Assembly: GCA_963931925.1 (NCBI GenBank)
Contig: OZ007582.1
Coordinates: forward strand, 37,535,617-37,599,616
Direction: 5' to 3'
DNA from: Onchidella celtica
Lineage: Eukaryota > Mollusca > Gastropoda > Systellommatophora > Onchidiidae
Length of the DNA: 64,000 nt
A program made the position numbers and the translations under genes. This document shows positions 12,272 to 24,400 of the stretch, in pieces (within the stretch, counting starts at the first letter, position 1; each line of letters starts with the position of its first letter). A model generated the notes under the pieces. That model had not been told where the DNA came from and searched no databases. It saw only the letters and a program-made list of their open reading frames with translations.

Positions 12272-13126
12272 CAGTCAAGCACCGAAAACTCGAATTCTTT
12301 GGGGTGGCTTCATCTAGTTCGAGTTCGTCGAATTTTGAGGAATACGTGAAGCATTAATCATAAGGTATTATTGACAACGTGTACCACAAATTACTTGTAC
12401 TTCCCCTAATTCCCCCACCCCACTTCCCGTGATCAGTTGAAAGAGAAGCAAGTATTAAACTGGCGCGCGTGGCGACTACCGCACGCGACCTCGTGCCCGA
12501 ACACTTTTTTTTTCACTTCTGGAATTGCTTCGGTAAGGACCACGTCAAGCCCAACAGCGATAAAAGAAACTAAAGGGTGAACACTGCTCACCATTTTTCT
12601 CTGTCCGGCTTTACTCCCGTTCGTACGACAGGCTTCCTTTCTTTCTTTTTTTTTTCTATTGCGGTATGACCATACTGTTTATAGTGTTGCGGGACCATAC
12701 ATAGATGTACTAGGCTACATGACCATGCAGTACATCTATGCTCGGGACAAACCAAAAAAAAAAAAAAAGGTTATTTCCTGCCCGAATCGGTCGTCTCAGT
12801 ATTTCAGTCGCCGTCTTTATCGGGAGAAGGGAAGGGGGCGACTATACCACTATCCTGCCACCACTTGGCTATGCTACAGCTAACCGAATGAAGTTTCTGG
12901 CGTTCGTTTTTTTTTGTTTTTGTTTTTTTTTCTACTTCTAGTCCACTTGGATCACACTCGCAGCAGGAAAACTCATTAACTGGTTCGACGAATCCGTGTC
13001 ACAGTTCGAGGTTTGCGTGAAATAACTACATGTACTAAGAATATTGAGAAATAAATTCGGGACCTAGATCTTTGTTCGTGGGATCCGTGATTTCGACTTA
13101 GGCGTGTTCGAGTTTCGCGTGCTCTG
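12272..13126. mobile_element. Non-autonomous pogo/Tigger-like element
   Basis: The left end CAGTCAAGCACCGAAAACTCG and the right end (reverse complement CAGAGCACGCGAAACTCG) form imperfect terminal inverted repeats. Both ends are flanked by TA, the target used by Tc1/mariner-type transposases. About 855 bp with no transposase frame. Confidence 0.6.
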
Positions 13127-13219
13127 TATATAATATATACATGTATGTGCTTTTGTGGTTATTAAATAAGTTGAAAACAAAATTGTTTCAAATATCATTT
13201 GTGCCCATGAACAAAAGAG

Positions 13220-13420
13220 TGATCTAACTTCAGTTTTCATTTATTTTTTTTTCTTTAAAAAAACTGAGTTAAAAACATTTTTTTAAAAAGAAACTCATAG
13301 TTAAAAACTTTTTTTTTGTTAATAAAATTGCGTTAAAAAATTTTTTTTAAATGAAACGGAGTTACAAACTTTTCTTCTTCTTCATAAAACTGAGTAAAAT
13401 TTTTTTGTTCTTTATAGCCT
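13220..13420. repeat. Degenerate AT-rich tandem repeat
   Basis: A unit of about 40 bases with the theme GAGTTAAAAAC followed by a T/A run repeats four or five times with strong divergence. Confidence 0.5.
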
Positions 13421-13449
13421 ATCTTAAAAAGTAAGTGTGTGTGTGTGGA

Positions 13450-13545
13450 GTTGACTTCGCAATCGAAGGTCTAGAGAAGTGTTGTTGGGCCACATCTGGT
13501 GTAGGCACTCTGATGGCTGGGTGAAGCCTATCTGAGATAGGTATA
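13450..13545 (-). pseudogene. Older LINE, 3' part of C-terminal zinc finger
   Basis: On the minus strand this continues the frame of the remnant at 15204-15390 as LSQIGF...CLHQ, the second half of a Cys-Cys-His type finger common at the end of LINE ORF2. It is separated from its first half by the CR1-like insertion and one copy of the GGTATA duplication (13540-13545). Confidence 0.6.
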
Positions 13546-15203
13546 ATAATAATAATAATATATACATTTATATAGCGCCAGGACTACACAAAAAGCTCTA
13601 GGCGCTGTACACAGTAAAAAATCACAAAAGCACATTCAAACAAACTTACACACACACAGACAAACCAGCTTTATACATCCATAGCAAGCTATAAAATTCA
13701 GTTTTCAAAAAGAAATGTTTTTAACCTGTTTTTAAATATGTTTAGAGAGGCAGAATTTGGAACCTCTTGTGGTAAAGAATTCCACACACAGGGACCAAAA
13801 CAACTAAAAGCTCTATCTCCATAATTTGATGTTTTACACCTGGGAACAACCAGTTTGTTTTCTGTAGTAGATCTTAAAAATCTATCAGACTCATGTTTTT
13901 TCAAAAGTTCCGAAAGATAGGAGGGAGCTGAACCTTCAAGACATTTGTAAACCAAAACTGCAGCTTTAAATTTTATTCTGTTTTCAACAGTAAGCCAGTG
14001 AAGTTGGTCAATAAGGCTTGAGGCAGATTCTCTTTTTGATTTTCTAAAAATCAGTCTAGCTGCATTATTCTGAATTATCTGAAGGCGTTTTATTTTGTTG
14101 CTCGGAATTCCAAAGAGCAGAGAGTTACAATAATCAAGCTTTGAAAACATAAGTGAAGTGATAAGTATTCGAGTTGCCTCTTGGGATATGAATGGACGAA
14201 TAGAGCTGATGTTTTTTAATTGAAACATTAATGATCGACATAATGAACTTATTTGATTTTCTATGCTGAGATCTGATTCTAAAATTGTGCCTAAGTTTTT
14301 AACTTTATCCACGTTTGCTACACTGCTTTCACCAAGATTTAATTTTACATTTTTAATTGCAGTAATTTGTCTTTTCTTTCCAATAATCATAACTTCTGTT
14401 TTGTCTTCATTTAGCTTTAGTTTGTTTTGGTTCATCCATTCTTTTGTGTCCATAATACACTTTTCACTATCTTTTATAACATTGTCAACATGACCTAAAG
14501 TCGTACCAGGGTGATATAGTTGGACATCATCAGCATACTGATGGTAATAAAAACCATGATCTTTAAAAATATTAGACAGGGGCCCAATGTACATAATAAA
14601 GAGAGTGGGACCTAAAACTGAGCCTTGTGGAACACCATATGGCAGTATGTATTCTTTTGATTTTATGTTATCTGTTACAACAATTTGTTTTCGGTCACAT
14701 AGATAGGACCTGAACCATTTCAGAGCTATACCAGAGATCCCATAGGTTGCTTCTAATCTGCAAAGAATAATTTCATGATCTATAGTGTCGAAGGCAGCTG
14801 ATAGATCAAGAATGTTTAAACACGAAACCAAGCCCTTGTCCAGTAATCCAAACAAATCATTAACAATCCTCAATAAAGCAGTTTCAGTGCTACAATTTGC
14901 ACGATATGCTGACTGGAATGATTCACAGAGAGCGTTATTGTTTAGATGACCAAGTAGTTGTTTTAAAATTACTTTCTCTAAAATCTTTGATAAAAATTGA
15001 AGATTAGATACTGGTCTATAGTTTTTCAAGTTTTCAGAGTCAAGATTAACTTTCTTAAGCAAAGGTTTAACGAGTGCAACTTTATAGGTCTCTGGCACAG
15101 CACCTGTACATAAAGAAGTGTTAATAATTTTTGTGATGGATGGTAAAAGATCAGGTAAGCATTTTTTTAACAAGTCTGTGGGCATGGGATCTAGTTCACA
15201 TGT
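13546..15203 (-). mobile_element. 5'-truncated CR1/L2-like LINE
   Basis: It contains the RT frame at 13698-15203 plus a 3' untranslated part carrying the AGCGCTGTACA / TATATAGCGCC-type motif (about 13570-13610) common in CR1/L2-group 3' ends, and an (ATT)n-type tail at 13543-13560. GGTATA occurs at both borders (13540-13545 and 15204-15209), consistent with a 6-bp target duplication. The endonuclease half is missing. Confidence 0.75.
13698..15203 (-). CDS. LINE ORF2 fragment: reverse transcriptase (CR1/L2-like)
   Basis: About 500 residues of intact RT. Visible blocks are NYRPVSNLQFLSKILEKV, the LDLSAAFDTIDH segment with the first catalytic Asp, YGVPQGSVLGP and YADDVQLY with the active-site pair. 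The C-terminal region LHWLTVENRIKFK...WNSLPQ...FK.RLKTFLF is characteristic of CR1/L2-group elements. The frame is open from the truncation point (CELDPMPTDLL) to a TAA at 13698. No apurinic endonuclease domain is present, so this copy cannot move by itself. The open frame extends a few codons upstream into the older LINE, which is chance. Lack of internal stops suggests a fairly young insertion. Confidence 0.85.
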   Translation of the reverse strand, partial: TCELDPMPTDLLKKCLPDLLPSITKIINTSLCTGAVPETYKVALVKPLLKKVNLDSENLKNYRPVSNLQFLSKILEKVILKQLLGHLNNNALCESFQSAYRANCSTETALLRIVNDLFGLLDKGLVSCLNILDLSAAFDTIDHEIILCRLEATYGISGIALKWFRSYLCDRKQIVVTDNIKSKEYILPYGVPQGSVLGPTLFIMYIGPLSNIFKDHGFYYHQYADDVQLYHPGTTLGHVDNVIKDSEKCIMDTKEWMNQNKLKLNEDKTEVMIIGKKRQITAIKNVKLNLGESSVANVDKVKNLGTILESDLSIENQISSLCRSLMFQLKNISSIRPFISQEATRILITSLMFSKLDYCNSLLFGIPSNKIKRLQIIQNNAARLIFRKSKRESASSLIDQLHWLTVENRIKFKAAVLVYKCLEGSAPSYLSELLKKHESDRFLRSTTENKLVVPRCKTSNYGDRAFSCFGPCVWNSLPQEVPNSASLNIFKNRLKTFLFEN

Positions 15204-15390
15204 GGTATACTCTGCCACAGTGACTGCAGGAGAAAGTCAGATCTGGGTTGGGTGTTGAGTGCTTTCATCGCATCCTTTTCTCGCTTGCTCTGTTTGGTAA
15301 GATCTTTTTGAACCTGGCGGCAGCCTGTTTTGACAATTTTCTTTTGGCAGCACGGTCAGTTGAAAGCTCTGTCCATTGACTTTGAATTGA
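15204..15390 (-). pseudogene. Older LINE, ORF2 C-terminus, 5' part
   Basis: On the minus strand one frame reads WTELSTDRAAKRKL through one stop to PNPDLTFSCSHCGRVY. This resembles the end of zinc-finger LINEs (a W-E-L-A-x-D-R motif, then C-x2-C). The reading frame continues at 13540 and leftward if the CR1-like insert is skipped. Confidence 0.55.
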
Positions 15391-15539
15391 TTAATGCCGC
15401 AGGCGAAGAGGGACTAATAGTAAGTAGGCTAAGAGAAAAGACACTAAAAAAAAATTCGGTTCTGGGGGAGTTCAGACTAAAAAGATTGGAAGGTCTTGTT
15501 CACACTTATAGGGTTATAATCCCAGCTTCAAACTGAAGT

Positions 15540-17605
15540 TGAACCACGAATAACCACAGGCACAATTAATAACAACAACATTAAAAAAAAAAAAAAAAAA
15601 ATTAAAACTGTATGTAATGACACCATATTTAAAATTGCGAACAGGCCAAAATAATCTACAGTTCTTTCTATTTAAAAAGTGATTCTTAATTTGCCCCGAA
15701 AAAAAAAGAAAATAAAGACCTAGCACAAGTCTTCAAGTTGACACCTTTTTCCAAAATTACAAAAAAAGAAAAGCCGAAACATTCAAGGTTTTTAGTTTTC
15801 TTGCACTTCTACCACGCATTCACGCCAGAGATCCGCTTTTTGTTAACTTTCATATGACTCACGGACGTATGAGGTTAATCTTTATATCTCGCCTAATTCT
15901 GTTCTCAATAAACTTACGAGAGTTAGGTGAGAACACTAATAAGCCAGATGCAGAGATTAACATTGTCCATCCGTGAGTGGTACGAAAATTAATGAAAAGT
16001 GGATCGCTGGTGTGAAAGAGGGGTTAGAAAGTAAATCGTATATCACCAAAAGAATGTTTCCCAGACCTACATTTAGATCAGTGCCTCTCCAGCAGTGACT
16101 ATAGTCATATCCACTGAAAGGTGCAGTCACTGTCAATTGACAAAACAATAGTAAGTGTCCAATCTAGTCAGTTGGTGATTAAGTTTGCTTCGCCCATAAT
16201 ATGGTGTCACAAATAAGACATTTCATTCATGAAAAGTATTTTGTACACACATAGAAGTGTTACTGAGGCATCATAACCAACCAAAACCTTGTTTCCCACA
16301 AAGGAAAGAATTGACTGAACATTTCCCACTGAACTTGTACACACCTGCCAATGTTTATTGTAGCGAACTACCATTTAGCGCGCCGCTGGTTGGTTCGCGA
16401 CGCCTCCAGTGTTCGTAATGTAAATCAGATAATGAATCAAAACCAATGCCACAATCGCCCTGGTGATGTGTGGGTCTTTACACTGAAGATGGCATATATG
16501 TGCATTCTACCTATATATATGAAAGTGTGATGTATTCAAGAAGTGGAAGAGACGATATATTAGAGATGTGTTGACAATTCTATCATTTAGAAAACAGAAA
16601 TAGTCATCACAATAATAAGGCTATATTAAGTAATTGCAAGCACTATATGGGTAAGCATGAAAAAAACATCATTATTTACACATTAAACAATTAAGTAATC
16701 AAATTAAAATTCAAACCGGGTACCAGGGATGAAAAACAAAAAAAGCAAAAAAAAAAAACCTGGAAAAACAAAATTCAACATCACTTTCTAAAGCATGAAA
16801 GTAAGTTAACATTTCAATGCACGTCAGTAAACAATGTCTACTAAGCGTCTCATGAATGAACAATTACTGACACTTTCTTAAGCACATCATGTAAAAAATG
16901 AACAATTTCTGACCCATCAGTAAGCATGTCATATAAAAGAAGGAACAATTTCTGACACGGAGATTACATTACTTTTTGCCTTACAACTGAATAATGTTTG
17001 CTACATAATTGATATGAGATGAAACATAGATCAGGAATATTATACTGTATAGCGTCAGTGTCCTGGCCAAACCATCAATAGAAAATTGTAAATTTTCACT
17101 TTTCCGGCTCATTCACGCCCAATATGCCGAAAGACATCGACTATTGCAATATTAGATTACCTTTACAAATAAGAACAGTCCAAATTTGTAATGTCCATTC
17201 CATGCCTGACATGCCCATCTGTTCCTGTTATGCACAAACCATATGAGATCACAAACAAAACACCACTGACCAATGGCCAGCTGACACAATAGATGTACTT
17301 GTCCTGCAACCTGCCATGCACACAAGTTTGGCTTCATTAGCTGCTCGACTGCGGCTAACCGCTGGCCCGCTGACAAGAAACTATGCACAATACATCAATC
17401 AGCTGATTGCATTTGCTATTATGCTACCCATCAAGGCACACAATAAGCAATGCAGTTTCCTAACATTCAGTATTGAAAACAACACTCTGCTGTCGATCAG
17501 TTTGTTACACAACAGTTTTTTTCTTTCTCCTATAAAAATTTCTTTCCAGGAAATGAGCAGTTTGGCAACGTCACCAATGATATACATGTATAATTTATGT
17601 ATTTA
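15540..17605. other. No recognisable feature
   Basis: Contains an A-run at 15581-15600 and short microsatellite-like patches. A small CpG-containing patch lies near 16373-16410. No gene is supported. Confidence 0.5.
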
Positions 17606-17609
17606 GTGG

Positions 17610-17890
17610 CAGGATTGGTAGAATGGATAAGACATCTGCACCAGAAACCAGCGGTACCAGTTCAAACCCAAAGAAGAACCTGGTGACCGGGAAAAAAAAA
17701 AAGGGGTGGGTGATGAACACCGAGGGTCATGACTTCCGTGTGGCTGGGGTTTTAGAAGATGTCAGGAAGTTAAAGGCCGAAACTACCAATGAAAGAATCC
17801 ACACTTCCTCTGAAGAGCATCACCTACCTCACTCCACCTGAGGAGTTTCTTACCACCAATTTGTATATTATATATATATAAATAAAGATT
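17610..17890 (+). repeat. tRNA-derived SINE
   Basis: The 5' part has a box-A-like TGGTAGAATGG and, about 35 bases on, a box-B-like AGTTCAAACCC, the internal RNA polymerase III promoter of tRNA genes. It does not fold as a complete tRNA. It is followed by a non-tRNA body and ends in a TATATATAAATAAAG tail. This is the usual head-body-tail layout of a SINE. Confidence 0.6.
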
Positions 17891-19490
17891 TCATTCTCAC
17901 AGAAAACTTGTTTTGACCTTACAATAGAAATTTCAACATTAAGATTTAAGGTAACGTAAATGAATTCAGATAAAACTGAATACACATTTTCATTATTTTT
18001 CACAATGAATTTCTGTCTGAAAGATGTAACTGACTACGAATCATGACCAAGACCCTTCTATCAAAAAACAACAACAACAACAAAATATACATTTTAAAGC
18101 TTTTTCTGAAGCACACCTTATGTAACAGCAGCTGGGTATACAATCTTAAAAACTGTTCAGTGCAACTTTCCAGGAGATACAAAATGATTCTTTATATAAC
18201 TATTATGGATTTACTTTTCACAACAAAAGTGTTGCTAAAATTATACAGTTGGTATCTCAATCTAAACATGTCTGTTATAAAATGGTGTAAAGATTTCTAC
18301 GGAAGGTTGTAGACTGAAAACTTGTGTCGCAGTTTTTCCTTTTCAATTCTGATTCACTTTACATTGTTTCTTCTATGGGCCTTTGTAACATATTTTCTCT
18401 TTGTTCCAGGCCCTACTGCAACCTCATAGATTTTATGTGTTTTTAAAAAAAATCTTTGTCCATTTTCTAAAGATGTTAATAAATCATCAAAACAGGCAGA
18501 AAAAGCACACAAGAAATAAGTGAATATTTCAGATGCATAAAATACATAAATATATTACAACAGTGTTCTACACCATCAATCTGCAAATACACCTGAATTA
18601 AAATTATATACTTGTTTGCAGCAAAATTCAAACATAAATAGAAAAAAATTGCTCTTTTTAGTGAAAAAAATATCAGATAATTTACAACAATTCAAATTTT
18701 AAGAAACACTTATGTCTAGGTCACTAAGCCTGTGCTTTTAATTATGCATGCATTATTATTAGTTACAGCTATTATTATTCTGTTTCAAAATTTTCTTGCC
18801 AGATGGCAAGCATCCGAAAATGCATTTTAATAAAATAATTACTGGCATAAATTTCAAAGAACACATGATGATTGGTATAAATTTCAAAGAACATTATATG
18901 AATTGGTAAAACTTTCAAAGAACATATTCTGAATGTGTAAATTTAAAAACTATGCTGCCATTGTTACATCTTGTACAAGGATTAATTACTTCTATCGAAG
19001 TTGCTTAAATGCTTATTGTAAAAGAGGTAACCCTGAGAGTAAATAGATGCCTTAAGTGTAAAAATCTTTTGGTAAAATGTCCAATCACACACACTTTAAG
19101 GTTCATTACATTTACTTTCTTGACAAGTAAATGTAAAATGCATTTATTGTCCTTGAGCAACACTACATATGATTTAAGCATTATTCATTTTGATTACTGT
19201 CTTGAAGATTGTACACACTTTCGGTGGATGTTTACAGGGAGGGTTCTCAGGTATAGGACAGGGGCAGGCAACCAGTGACTCCACGCAGCTCTGTGCCTCT
19301 TTCCTTTTCTCAATTGCAGGTAAAAAAAAAAAAAACTACAACAAAAAATGGGAAAAAGACTGTTGGTAAATAGACTTGCATATGACTTGCGGCTCACTCT
19401 AAAGTTGAATTCTACCAAAAATCTCAAACATGGCTCTACTTCTCAGAAAGATTGCTGACTCCTGATATAGGACATACATGTGTTTTAGTG
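17891..19490. other. No recognisable feature
   Basis: AT-rich, with a short local repeat of TTTCAAAGAACA near 18850-18930 (three copies). No gene is supported. Confidence 0.5.
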
Positions 19491-19492
19491 CT

Positions 19493-19740
19493 GGACAGAG
19501 ACTTTTTGAGTGATCCGTATATTTGGATCATCCATACAAAATATCTGGATATCCAGATCATGATCCAAATTTTAGACCAGTTAAGGAAATTGGGCCGCCC
19601 TCTTCAATCCAGTTCAAAGGGAGAAGAGGGTTGCACCTTATAAACTGAATTATCTGCCACCAGCTGATGCACTTTTTTTTGCTTTGTTAATAATAATAGA
19701 CCTAGGTCAAAGAAAGGTCGGCAGGTGGGATTTTTTTTTT
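19493..19740 (+). repeat. Dispersed repeat, copy 1
   Basis: Shares AAATATCTGGA, ATCCAGAT and ATGATCCAAATT blocks and an AGAAGAGGG segment in the same order with 48880-49190. The copies are strongly diverged. Confidence 0.55.
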
Positions 19741-20120
19741 TTTAACCAAGGCAAACTGTTTGTCCAAATTTAACGCTTAATTTCTACATTCACTAGCTGG
19801 CTCGCTGACTCGGGGAATACACAAATGTTATTTTTAAAGTTGAGTTTCGATCACCAATGTGTAAACTGAGGCGCAGAATGCTTTTTAATTTTACGGCTCA
19901 ATATGTAGGAACACTTTCTTCTGTTCAACTCAATTGTGGCCCAAAATCAACGAAAGTATTAAAAATCTAGCGAACTCCAAGACCCTTTTAAAATATGTCC
20001 ATGTACACCTTCACGTCTTTCTATACATAATATGATATTTTGTAGAATTTAAGATTCAGCGGTTAAAAAGCCTTTCTTGATTACATGTTCACCTTCTAGT
20101 TCCATTATAGTAGGATGTTA

Positions 20121-20579
20121 TCTATATATTATATATTTTGGTAACTCGAATCTTTGGTCACCTAAGGCTCAGGAACCGCATCACACTCGGGCTTCAAACT
20201 TTGCACAACAGCATATTATCAATGTGAAATAAACATGGGCTATATTAGAAATTATGAAATGTTCAGGCATCTACGTTTCATTTTTCATTGTTTCGGCATC
20301 ATTTAGATCTGTTTCGAATCATGGTTCATCATTTTAAGGTTTCATGACACGCTATTATGATCTATTTTTGGTACGAAAACATAGATCGCCCGTAAACTTT
20401 ACCGAAAAAGGGTAAACAAACTCCAGTCCAGAGTAGGTGCGGAATCCGAATCTGCGTCAACACTGATACTGTCATTGTATTTTTTTGTCTGTGGAAGGAA
20501 CTTTACTTTGTGTACTAGATCTAGATCATTACCAGTAATAAAGATATTTCTCCCGGGCAGGGCCGGGTAACTCAGCTAG
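20121..20579 (+). mobile_element. Non-autonomous Helitron
   Basis: It starts TCTATATATTATAT after an A and ends CAGCTAG before a T, the A/T insertion preference of Helitrons. Ten to eleven bases before the CTAG end is a hairpin, CCCGG (20552-20556) pairing with CCGGG (20563-20567). At 459 bp it encodes nothing, so it would depend on a Rep-helicase elsewhere. There are no inverted repeats or target duplication, as expected. Confidence 0.6.
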
Positions 20580-20644
20580 TATAAAATAATGCGAATCAAA
20601 CTGAAAAGGAAAAGTTTTTGGATATAGCTGGGCTAACCTGCTTC

Positions 20645-20650
20645 TTTATT
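20645..20650 (-). terminator. Candidate poly(A) signal of the MORC-like gene
   Basis: AATAAA on the minus strand about 265 bases after the stop codon at 20916-20918, at a plausible 3' UTR distance. Confidence 0.45.
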
Positions 20651-20915
20651 ACTAACAACTTACCTCTTTGCAATATTAAATACAATCTTTTCTTTTCGTG
20701 GCACATTTCAACTTGAACCAAGTTCTTTTGTGACCCTCTAGCTTACCCACAGTTTTAAAACCTTGATTGCCACAGTAAAAACCCTCTATTCTTCATAAAA
20801 TTGTACTTTAAATTGAAAAAAAATTTTCCCCATCAAAAATTTCTTTCTCTCCCACTTCAACATTTTGTAAAATTTAAAGGTAACTCACAGAGACACCCCC
20901 AGCAGTTGTCTGGAG

Positions 20916-21489
20916 CTAGCCATCATTTTGATGAAGTTCTCTTGCCATCTTCTCCACCAGATCTTCTATATCTTTTTGATCAGGTAGTTCCACATCTGGG
21001 GCTAGATATCTCAAAAGATCATGAACATTTTTCTTAAACCTCCTCAGATGCTGCTCCGAACTCGTCATTTTCAGTTCCAAATCCTTGATTTTAATCTTGT
21101 CCTCTCTGATAATGTTTCGAAGTTGTGAAACAAGTTTATTCCCTTCTCTGGAAGCGCATGCACCATCAGGTTGTCCTGGAGGAATCTTAGCACTTCCACT
21201 CGCTTGACCTGTCTGTTCGCCACTTGGACCTGCATCTCCCTGCATTGGTTTATCAGAGTCTGCATTTTCCTGCTCTGGTTTACTGGTATCTGCATCTTCT
21301 TGCATTGGTTCGTCAGTGCCTGTAATTTCTTGCTCTGGTTCATTGGTGGCTGAATCTTCTTGCATTGGTACATCAGTGTCTGCAATATCTTGCTCTGGTT
21401 CAACATTGCCTGCTACTGCATCATCATCACGAGGCCTCTTACATAAAGATGGTGAAGCTGTTGATGTTGCCTTTTTCTTTGGTGTTTGG
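20916..21489 (-). CDS. MORC-like exon 11 (C-terminus)
   Basis: Acceptor tttcatttcag. 191 codons including stop: basic cluster, three acidic repeats with the theme EPEQ...TD.PMQED, a Gly/Pro/Ser linker, then a coiled coil ending LRRFKKNVHDLLRYLAPD...ELHQNDG, like MORC3/4 C-termini. The preceding intron is 14.4 kb and holds element B. Confidence 0.88.
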
Positions 21490-24400
21490 CTGAAATGAAA
21501 AATTTCAGTTTCAGCAGCGAGTATGTATGTATAGAGAGGTTTCACTAGTGGTCAATCTGCGCTGCAAGACATGACAGGCTCCGCAAAAACACTGTTACCA
21601 TGGAGTGGAAAGTATGTCGCTATGGTAAACAAAACACGTTTGTGCATTTCCACGGCATGAGAACTTACAAACAGCTCTAAATAGTTTCAATCAGCCCAAA
21701 AATATAAACAAACCACAGTATGCCATCTTTGATGAAGACAGTCTCTTTCAATTCTTGTTACCGCAGTGACCTAGTTTCATGATTTGGCGGAAGTGACACC
21801 TATCTATAAATATATACTCTCTGGTTTCAGTAAAAGAATCCCATCTGGGAAGATTTGTGCTTGGTAGTCTACTCTTGCACTTGGAAAAAAATTAGACAAA
21901 ATGTTTAGACAGATTATGTACAGCATTGTGCTAAGAGTGGGACTTACAATACCCATGTCATTGGATCTGATTCTAGATGATTACATAATTTTTTTTTTAT
22001 TCTGAGAAAAGGTGAGGGTGTTAGAAATGCATGTGCCTAGTTAGTGCTCAGAAAAGTGAGAGTGAAAGAACAAAGAAAAACAAATAACCATGTCGCATGC
22101 CACAACACGAGTGACAAAAAAGTGGTACCAATGGTTACAGTAGTGATGGTTACATAGATCAACATGTCACACGCAACACTGGAAAATGCGTGAGATGACA
22201 TGGATCGAGAATGTGTGCATGTTCACTTTTTTCAAAACGTGTCTTGAAAAAGCTGTGAGGCCTAGTGCGCTGCACAGATAATGGATGACTACAGGAGAGC
22301 AGTGAGTGAACTATATGTCTTGCAGGACATTCTTAAATAATTGAAGAAAAGCATCTCATCCTGATTATTCATCAGTGAACAAAAGGTTCGGTGAATTTCC
22401 CCTTTTGTACTTCTCAACAAGAAATTTTCTCTGCACCAGATCTTGCGCCTCCTCCTTGTTCTTTTGTTCCTAAGTAAAATTAGTACTAACAAGATATCAT
22501 CATCAGAGGAATCCATCTTGTCTGCATGTGTACTGTTCAAATTGGCCATAATACTCAGTGTCTGTGAGGGTGTGATGTGACATCTATGCAAACCGGTGAC
22601 ACGAGGAGTGTGGTGACATGTATCCCGACATACGTGTCGAGCGTTGCCCTATATAATCGAGGCGTTACTGATCATGACCTAGGCCCAACCCCCGTTTGTC
22701 ACCCCCCATCCCCTACTGCTTTTTTTTTTTAATGCAACATTGAGAAATTTAACGAGATCAATGTCATCCCATATATCAAACCAATTTTTTCATAACAACA
22801 ATGATGTTTTTATTGTTGTCAGGAGTTTGGTAACCAGATAAACGTCAGCGATTAAAATTTCTTCACGATTTAAGTTTATGCTGCCCTCTTACATTCTGAT
22901 ACCATTACACTTGTCAAGTCTGAAGCTCGTCAGAAATGCTACACTATCGTGTTGAGCTTTTTTTTATTAGAATAAGTGGGATCAACACTGATTTGCTCCA
23001 AAGCTGTTTGTTGGATTATTTCAAACCATTAATGGTCCCTTTCTAAGAATTTTTGGGCGCAGGCCCTCTTTTGAATTCAAGTCAACTGGTGATGATGTCA
23101 AAACGAGTTCCTGAAGTAAAAAAAAAGGATGTGAAGGCATCAATAAACAACACAAAGCAAACTCCAAAAACTACTTCCCCACCATTTGAAGTCTCCAAAT
23201 CTGAAGAAAAAAACCCTGCGCTGGTTGTAAGGAAGAGACAATCAAAATGAAATTTCATGTGAATATAAGCTGTGTGCGCGTCTCGTTAAAAATCAGGCAC
23301 ATTATTCTTGTTTATGATATACAGATTTTGTACACGCTCATTTTCACACTAAATTTTACATGACTGATTTTTCATTTGTTAGACTCAGAGTTCACCTCTT
23401 TACGGAATTATTTAAAAAAGATTTCTACAATACCAACCTGTGCAAAGCACTAAAGAGTGCTCAACATAATTACATAATGCGTGGAGTATATACAAACTGT
23501 TTTTTGTTTCTAGATGAACACACAGTTTACAGTCTGACAGCTTCTCATATGGTTTGGTTCGCTGAGTCGCTAGTTTAGCACGCTGGCACAAAATACAAAT
23601 GTTGTGATTTCATTTTCTTTTTCTTCCGATTTGAGTTTGAGTTTGGCATTAATGGCCCATCTGCACAATAACGGCCACTTTGCACTTTTCAAAATTTCTT
23701 CATTATCTTACTTTGGATCGATTTTTAGTCATTCAGATTTTTGCAAAAAAAACAACAACAACACAAAAACAAAATGAAAGCAAAATTAAAAATCTAATGG
23801 GAAAACGACATACTATCAAGTAAATCTGTATACGTTTATGGATTTATAAATATGGTAGAAATCTGTTCAATCAATTTGTAGATTTCAGCCTCCATCAGAA
23901 ACGACAAGATGCACTGTGAGAAAATAATTCTCTCAAACTCATGGATCCACTGGCATACTGCCTTCTTTGGGTGAGCACAAAATCCACAGTGGGACACATT
24001 CTATTATATGTGGCTGATCATTAGTTGCCAGGCACATGGCATTTGTCCCCCCCCCCCCCCCCCCGAGTAGAAAACTGTGCGTGAGGCGATTAATGCCCAG
24101 GCAGATTCTACTCAGGACAATTTCATCTGGCTGTTTTTGCTAGGAAGAGGCATGAACCCACCGTCTAAATTGATCTTGGACAGTGTCACGAGTGGAGTGA
24201 GTGCAATTAAGGGGATTGCTACAGAGCGGGTGTAGAATAAGAAGAGCTCACGACAGACGGATAGGAAAAGACGTGAAAGGGGAAGAGTAAAAATAACTCA
24301 TGCAGACAAGTGGGAAAAGCGTGCGTGTATGAGTGGTGTGGAAGTCTGAATGAGGCGAAAGCGCTGGATTACTATCACTGCAAGTTAGAAGGTCCTACGG

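Noticed and set aside
17610-17690. Functional tRNA gene
   Set aside because: Box A and B motifs are present but no cloverleaf with acceptor and anticodon stems forms. The SINE body and tail follow.
22085-22660. Terminal inverted repeats of an intact Harbinger transposon
   Set aside because: CATGTC...CCACA-type similarities on both sides are too weak and irregular, and no 3-bp target duplication was seen.
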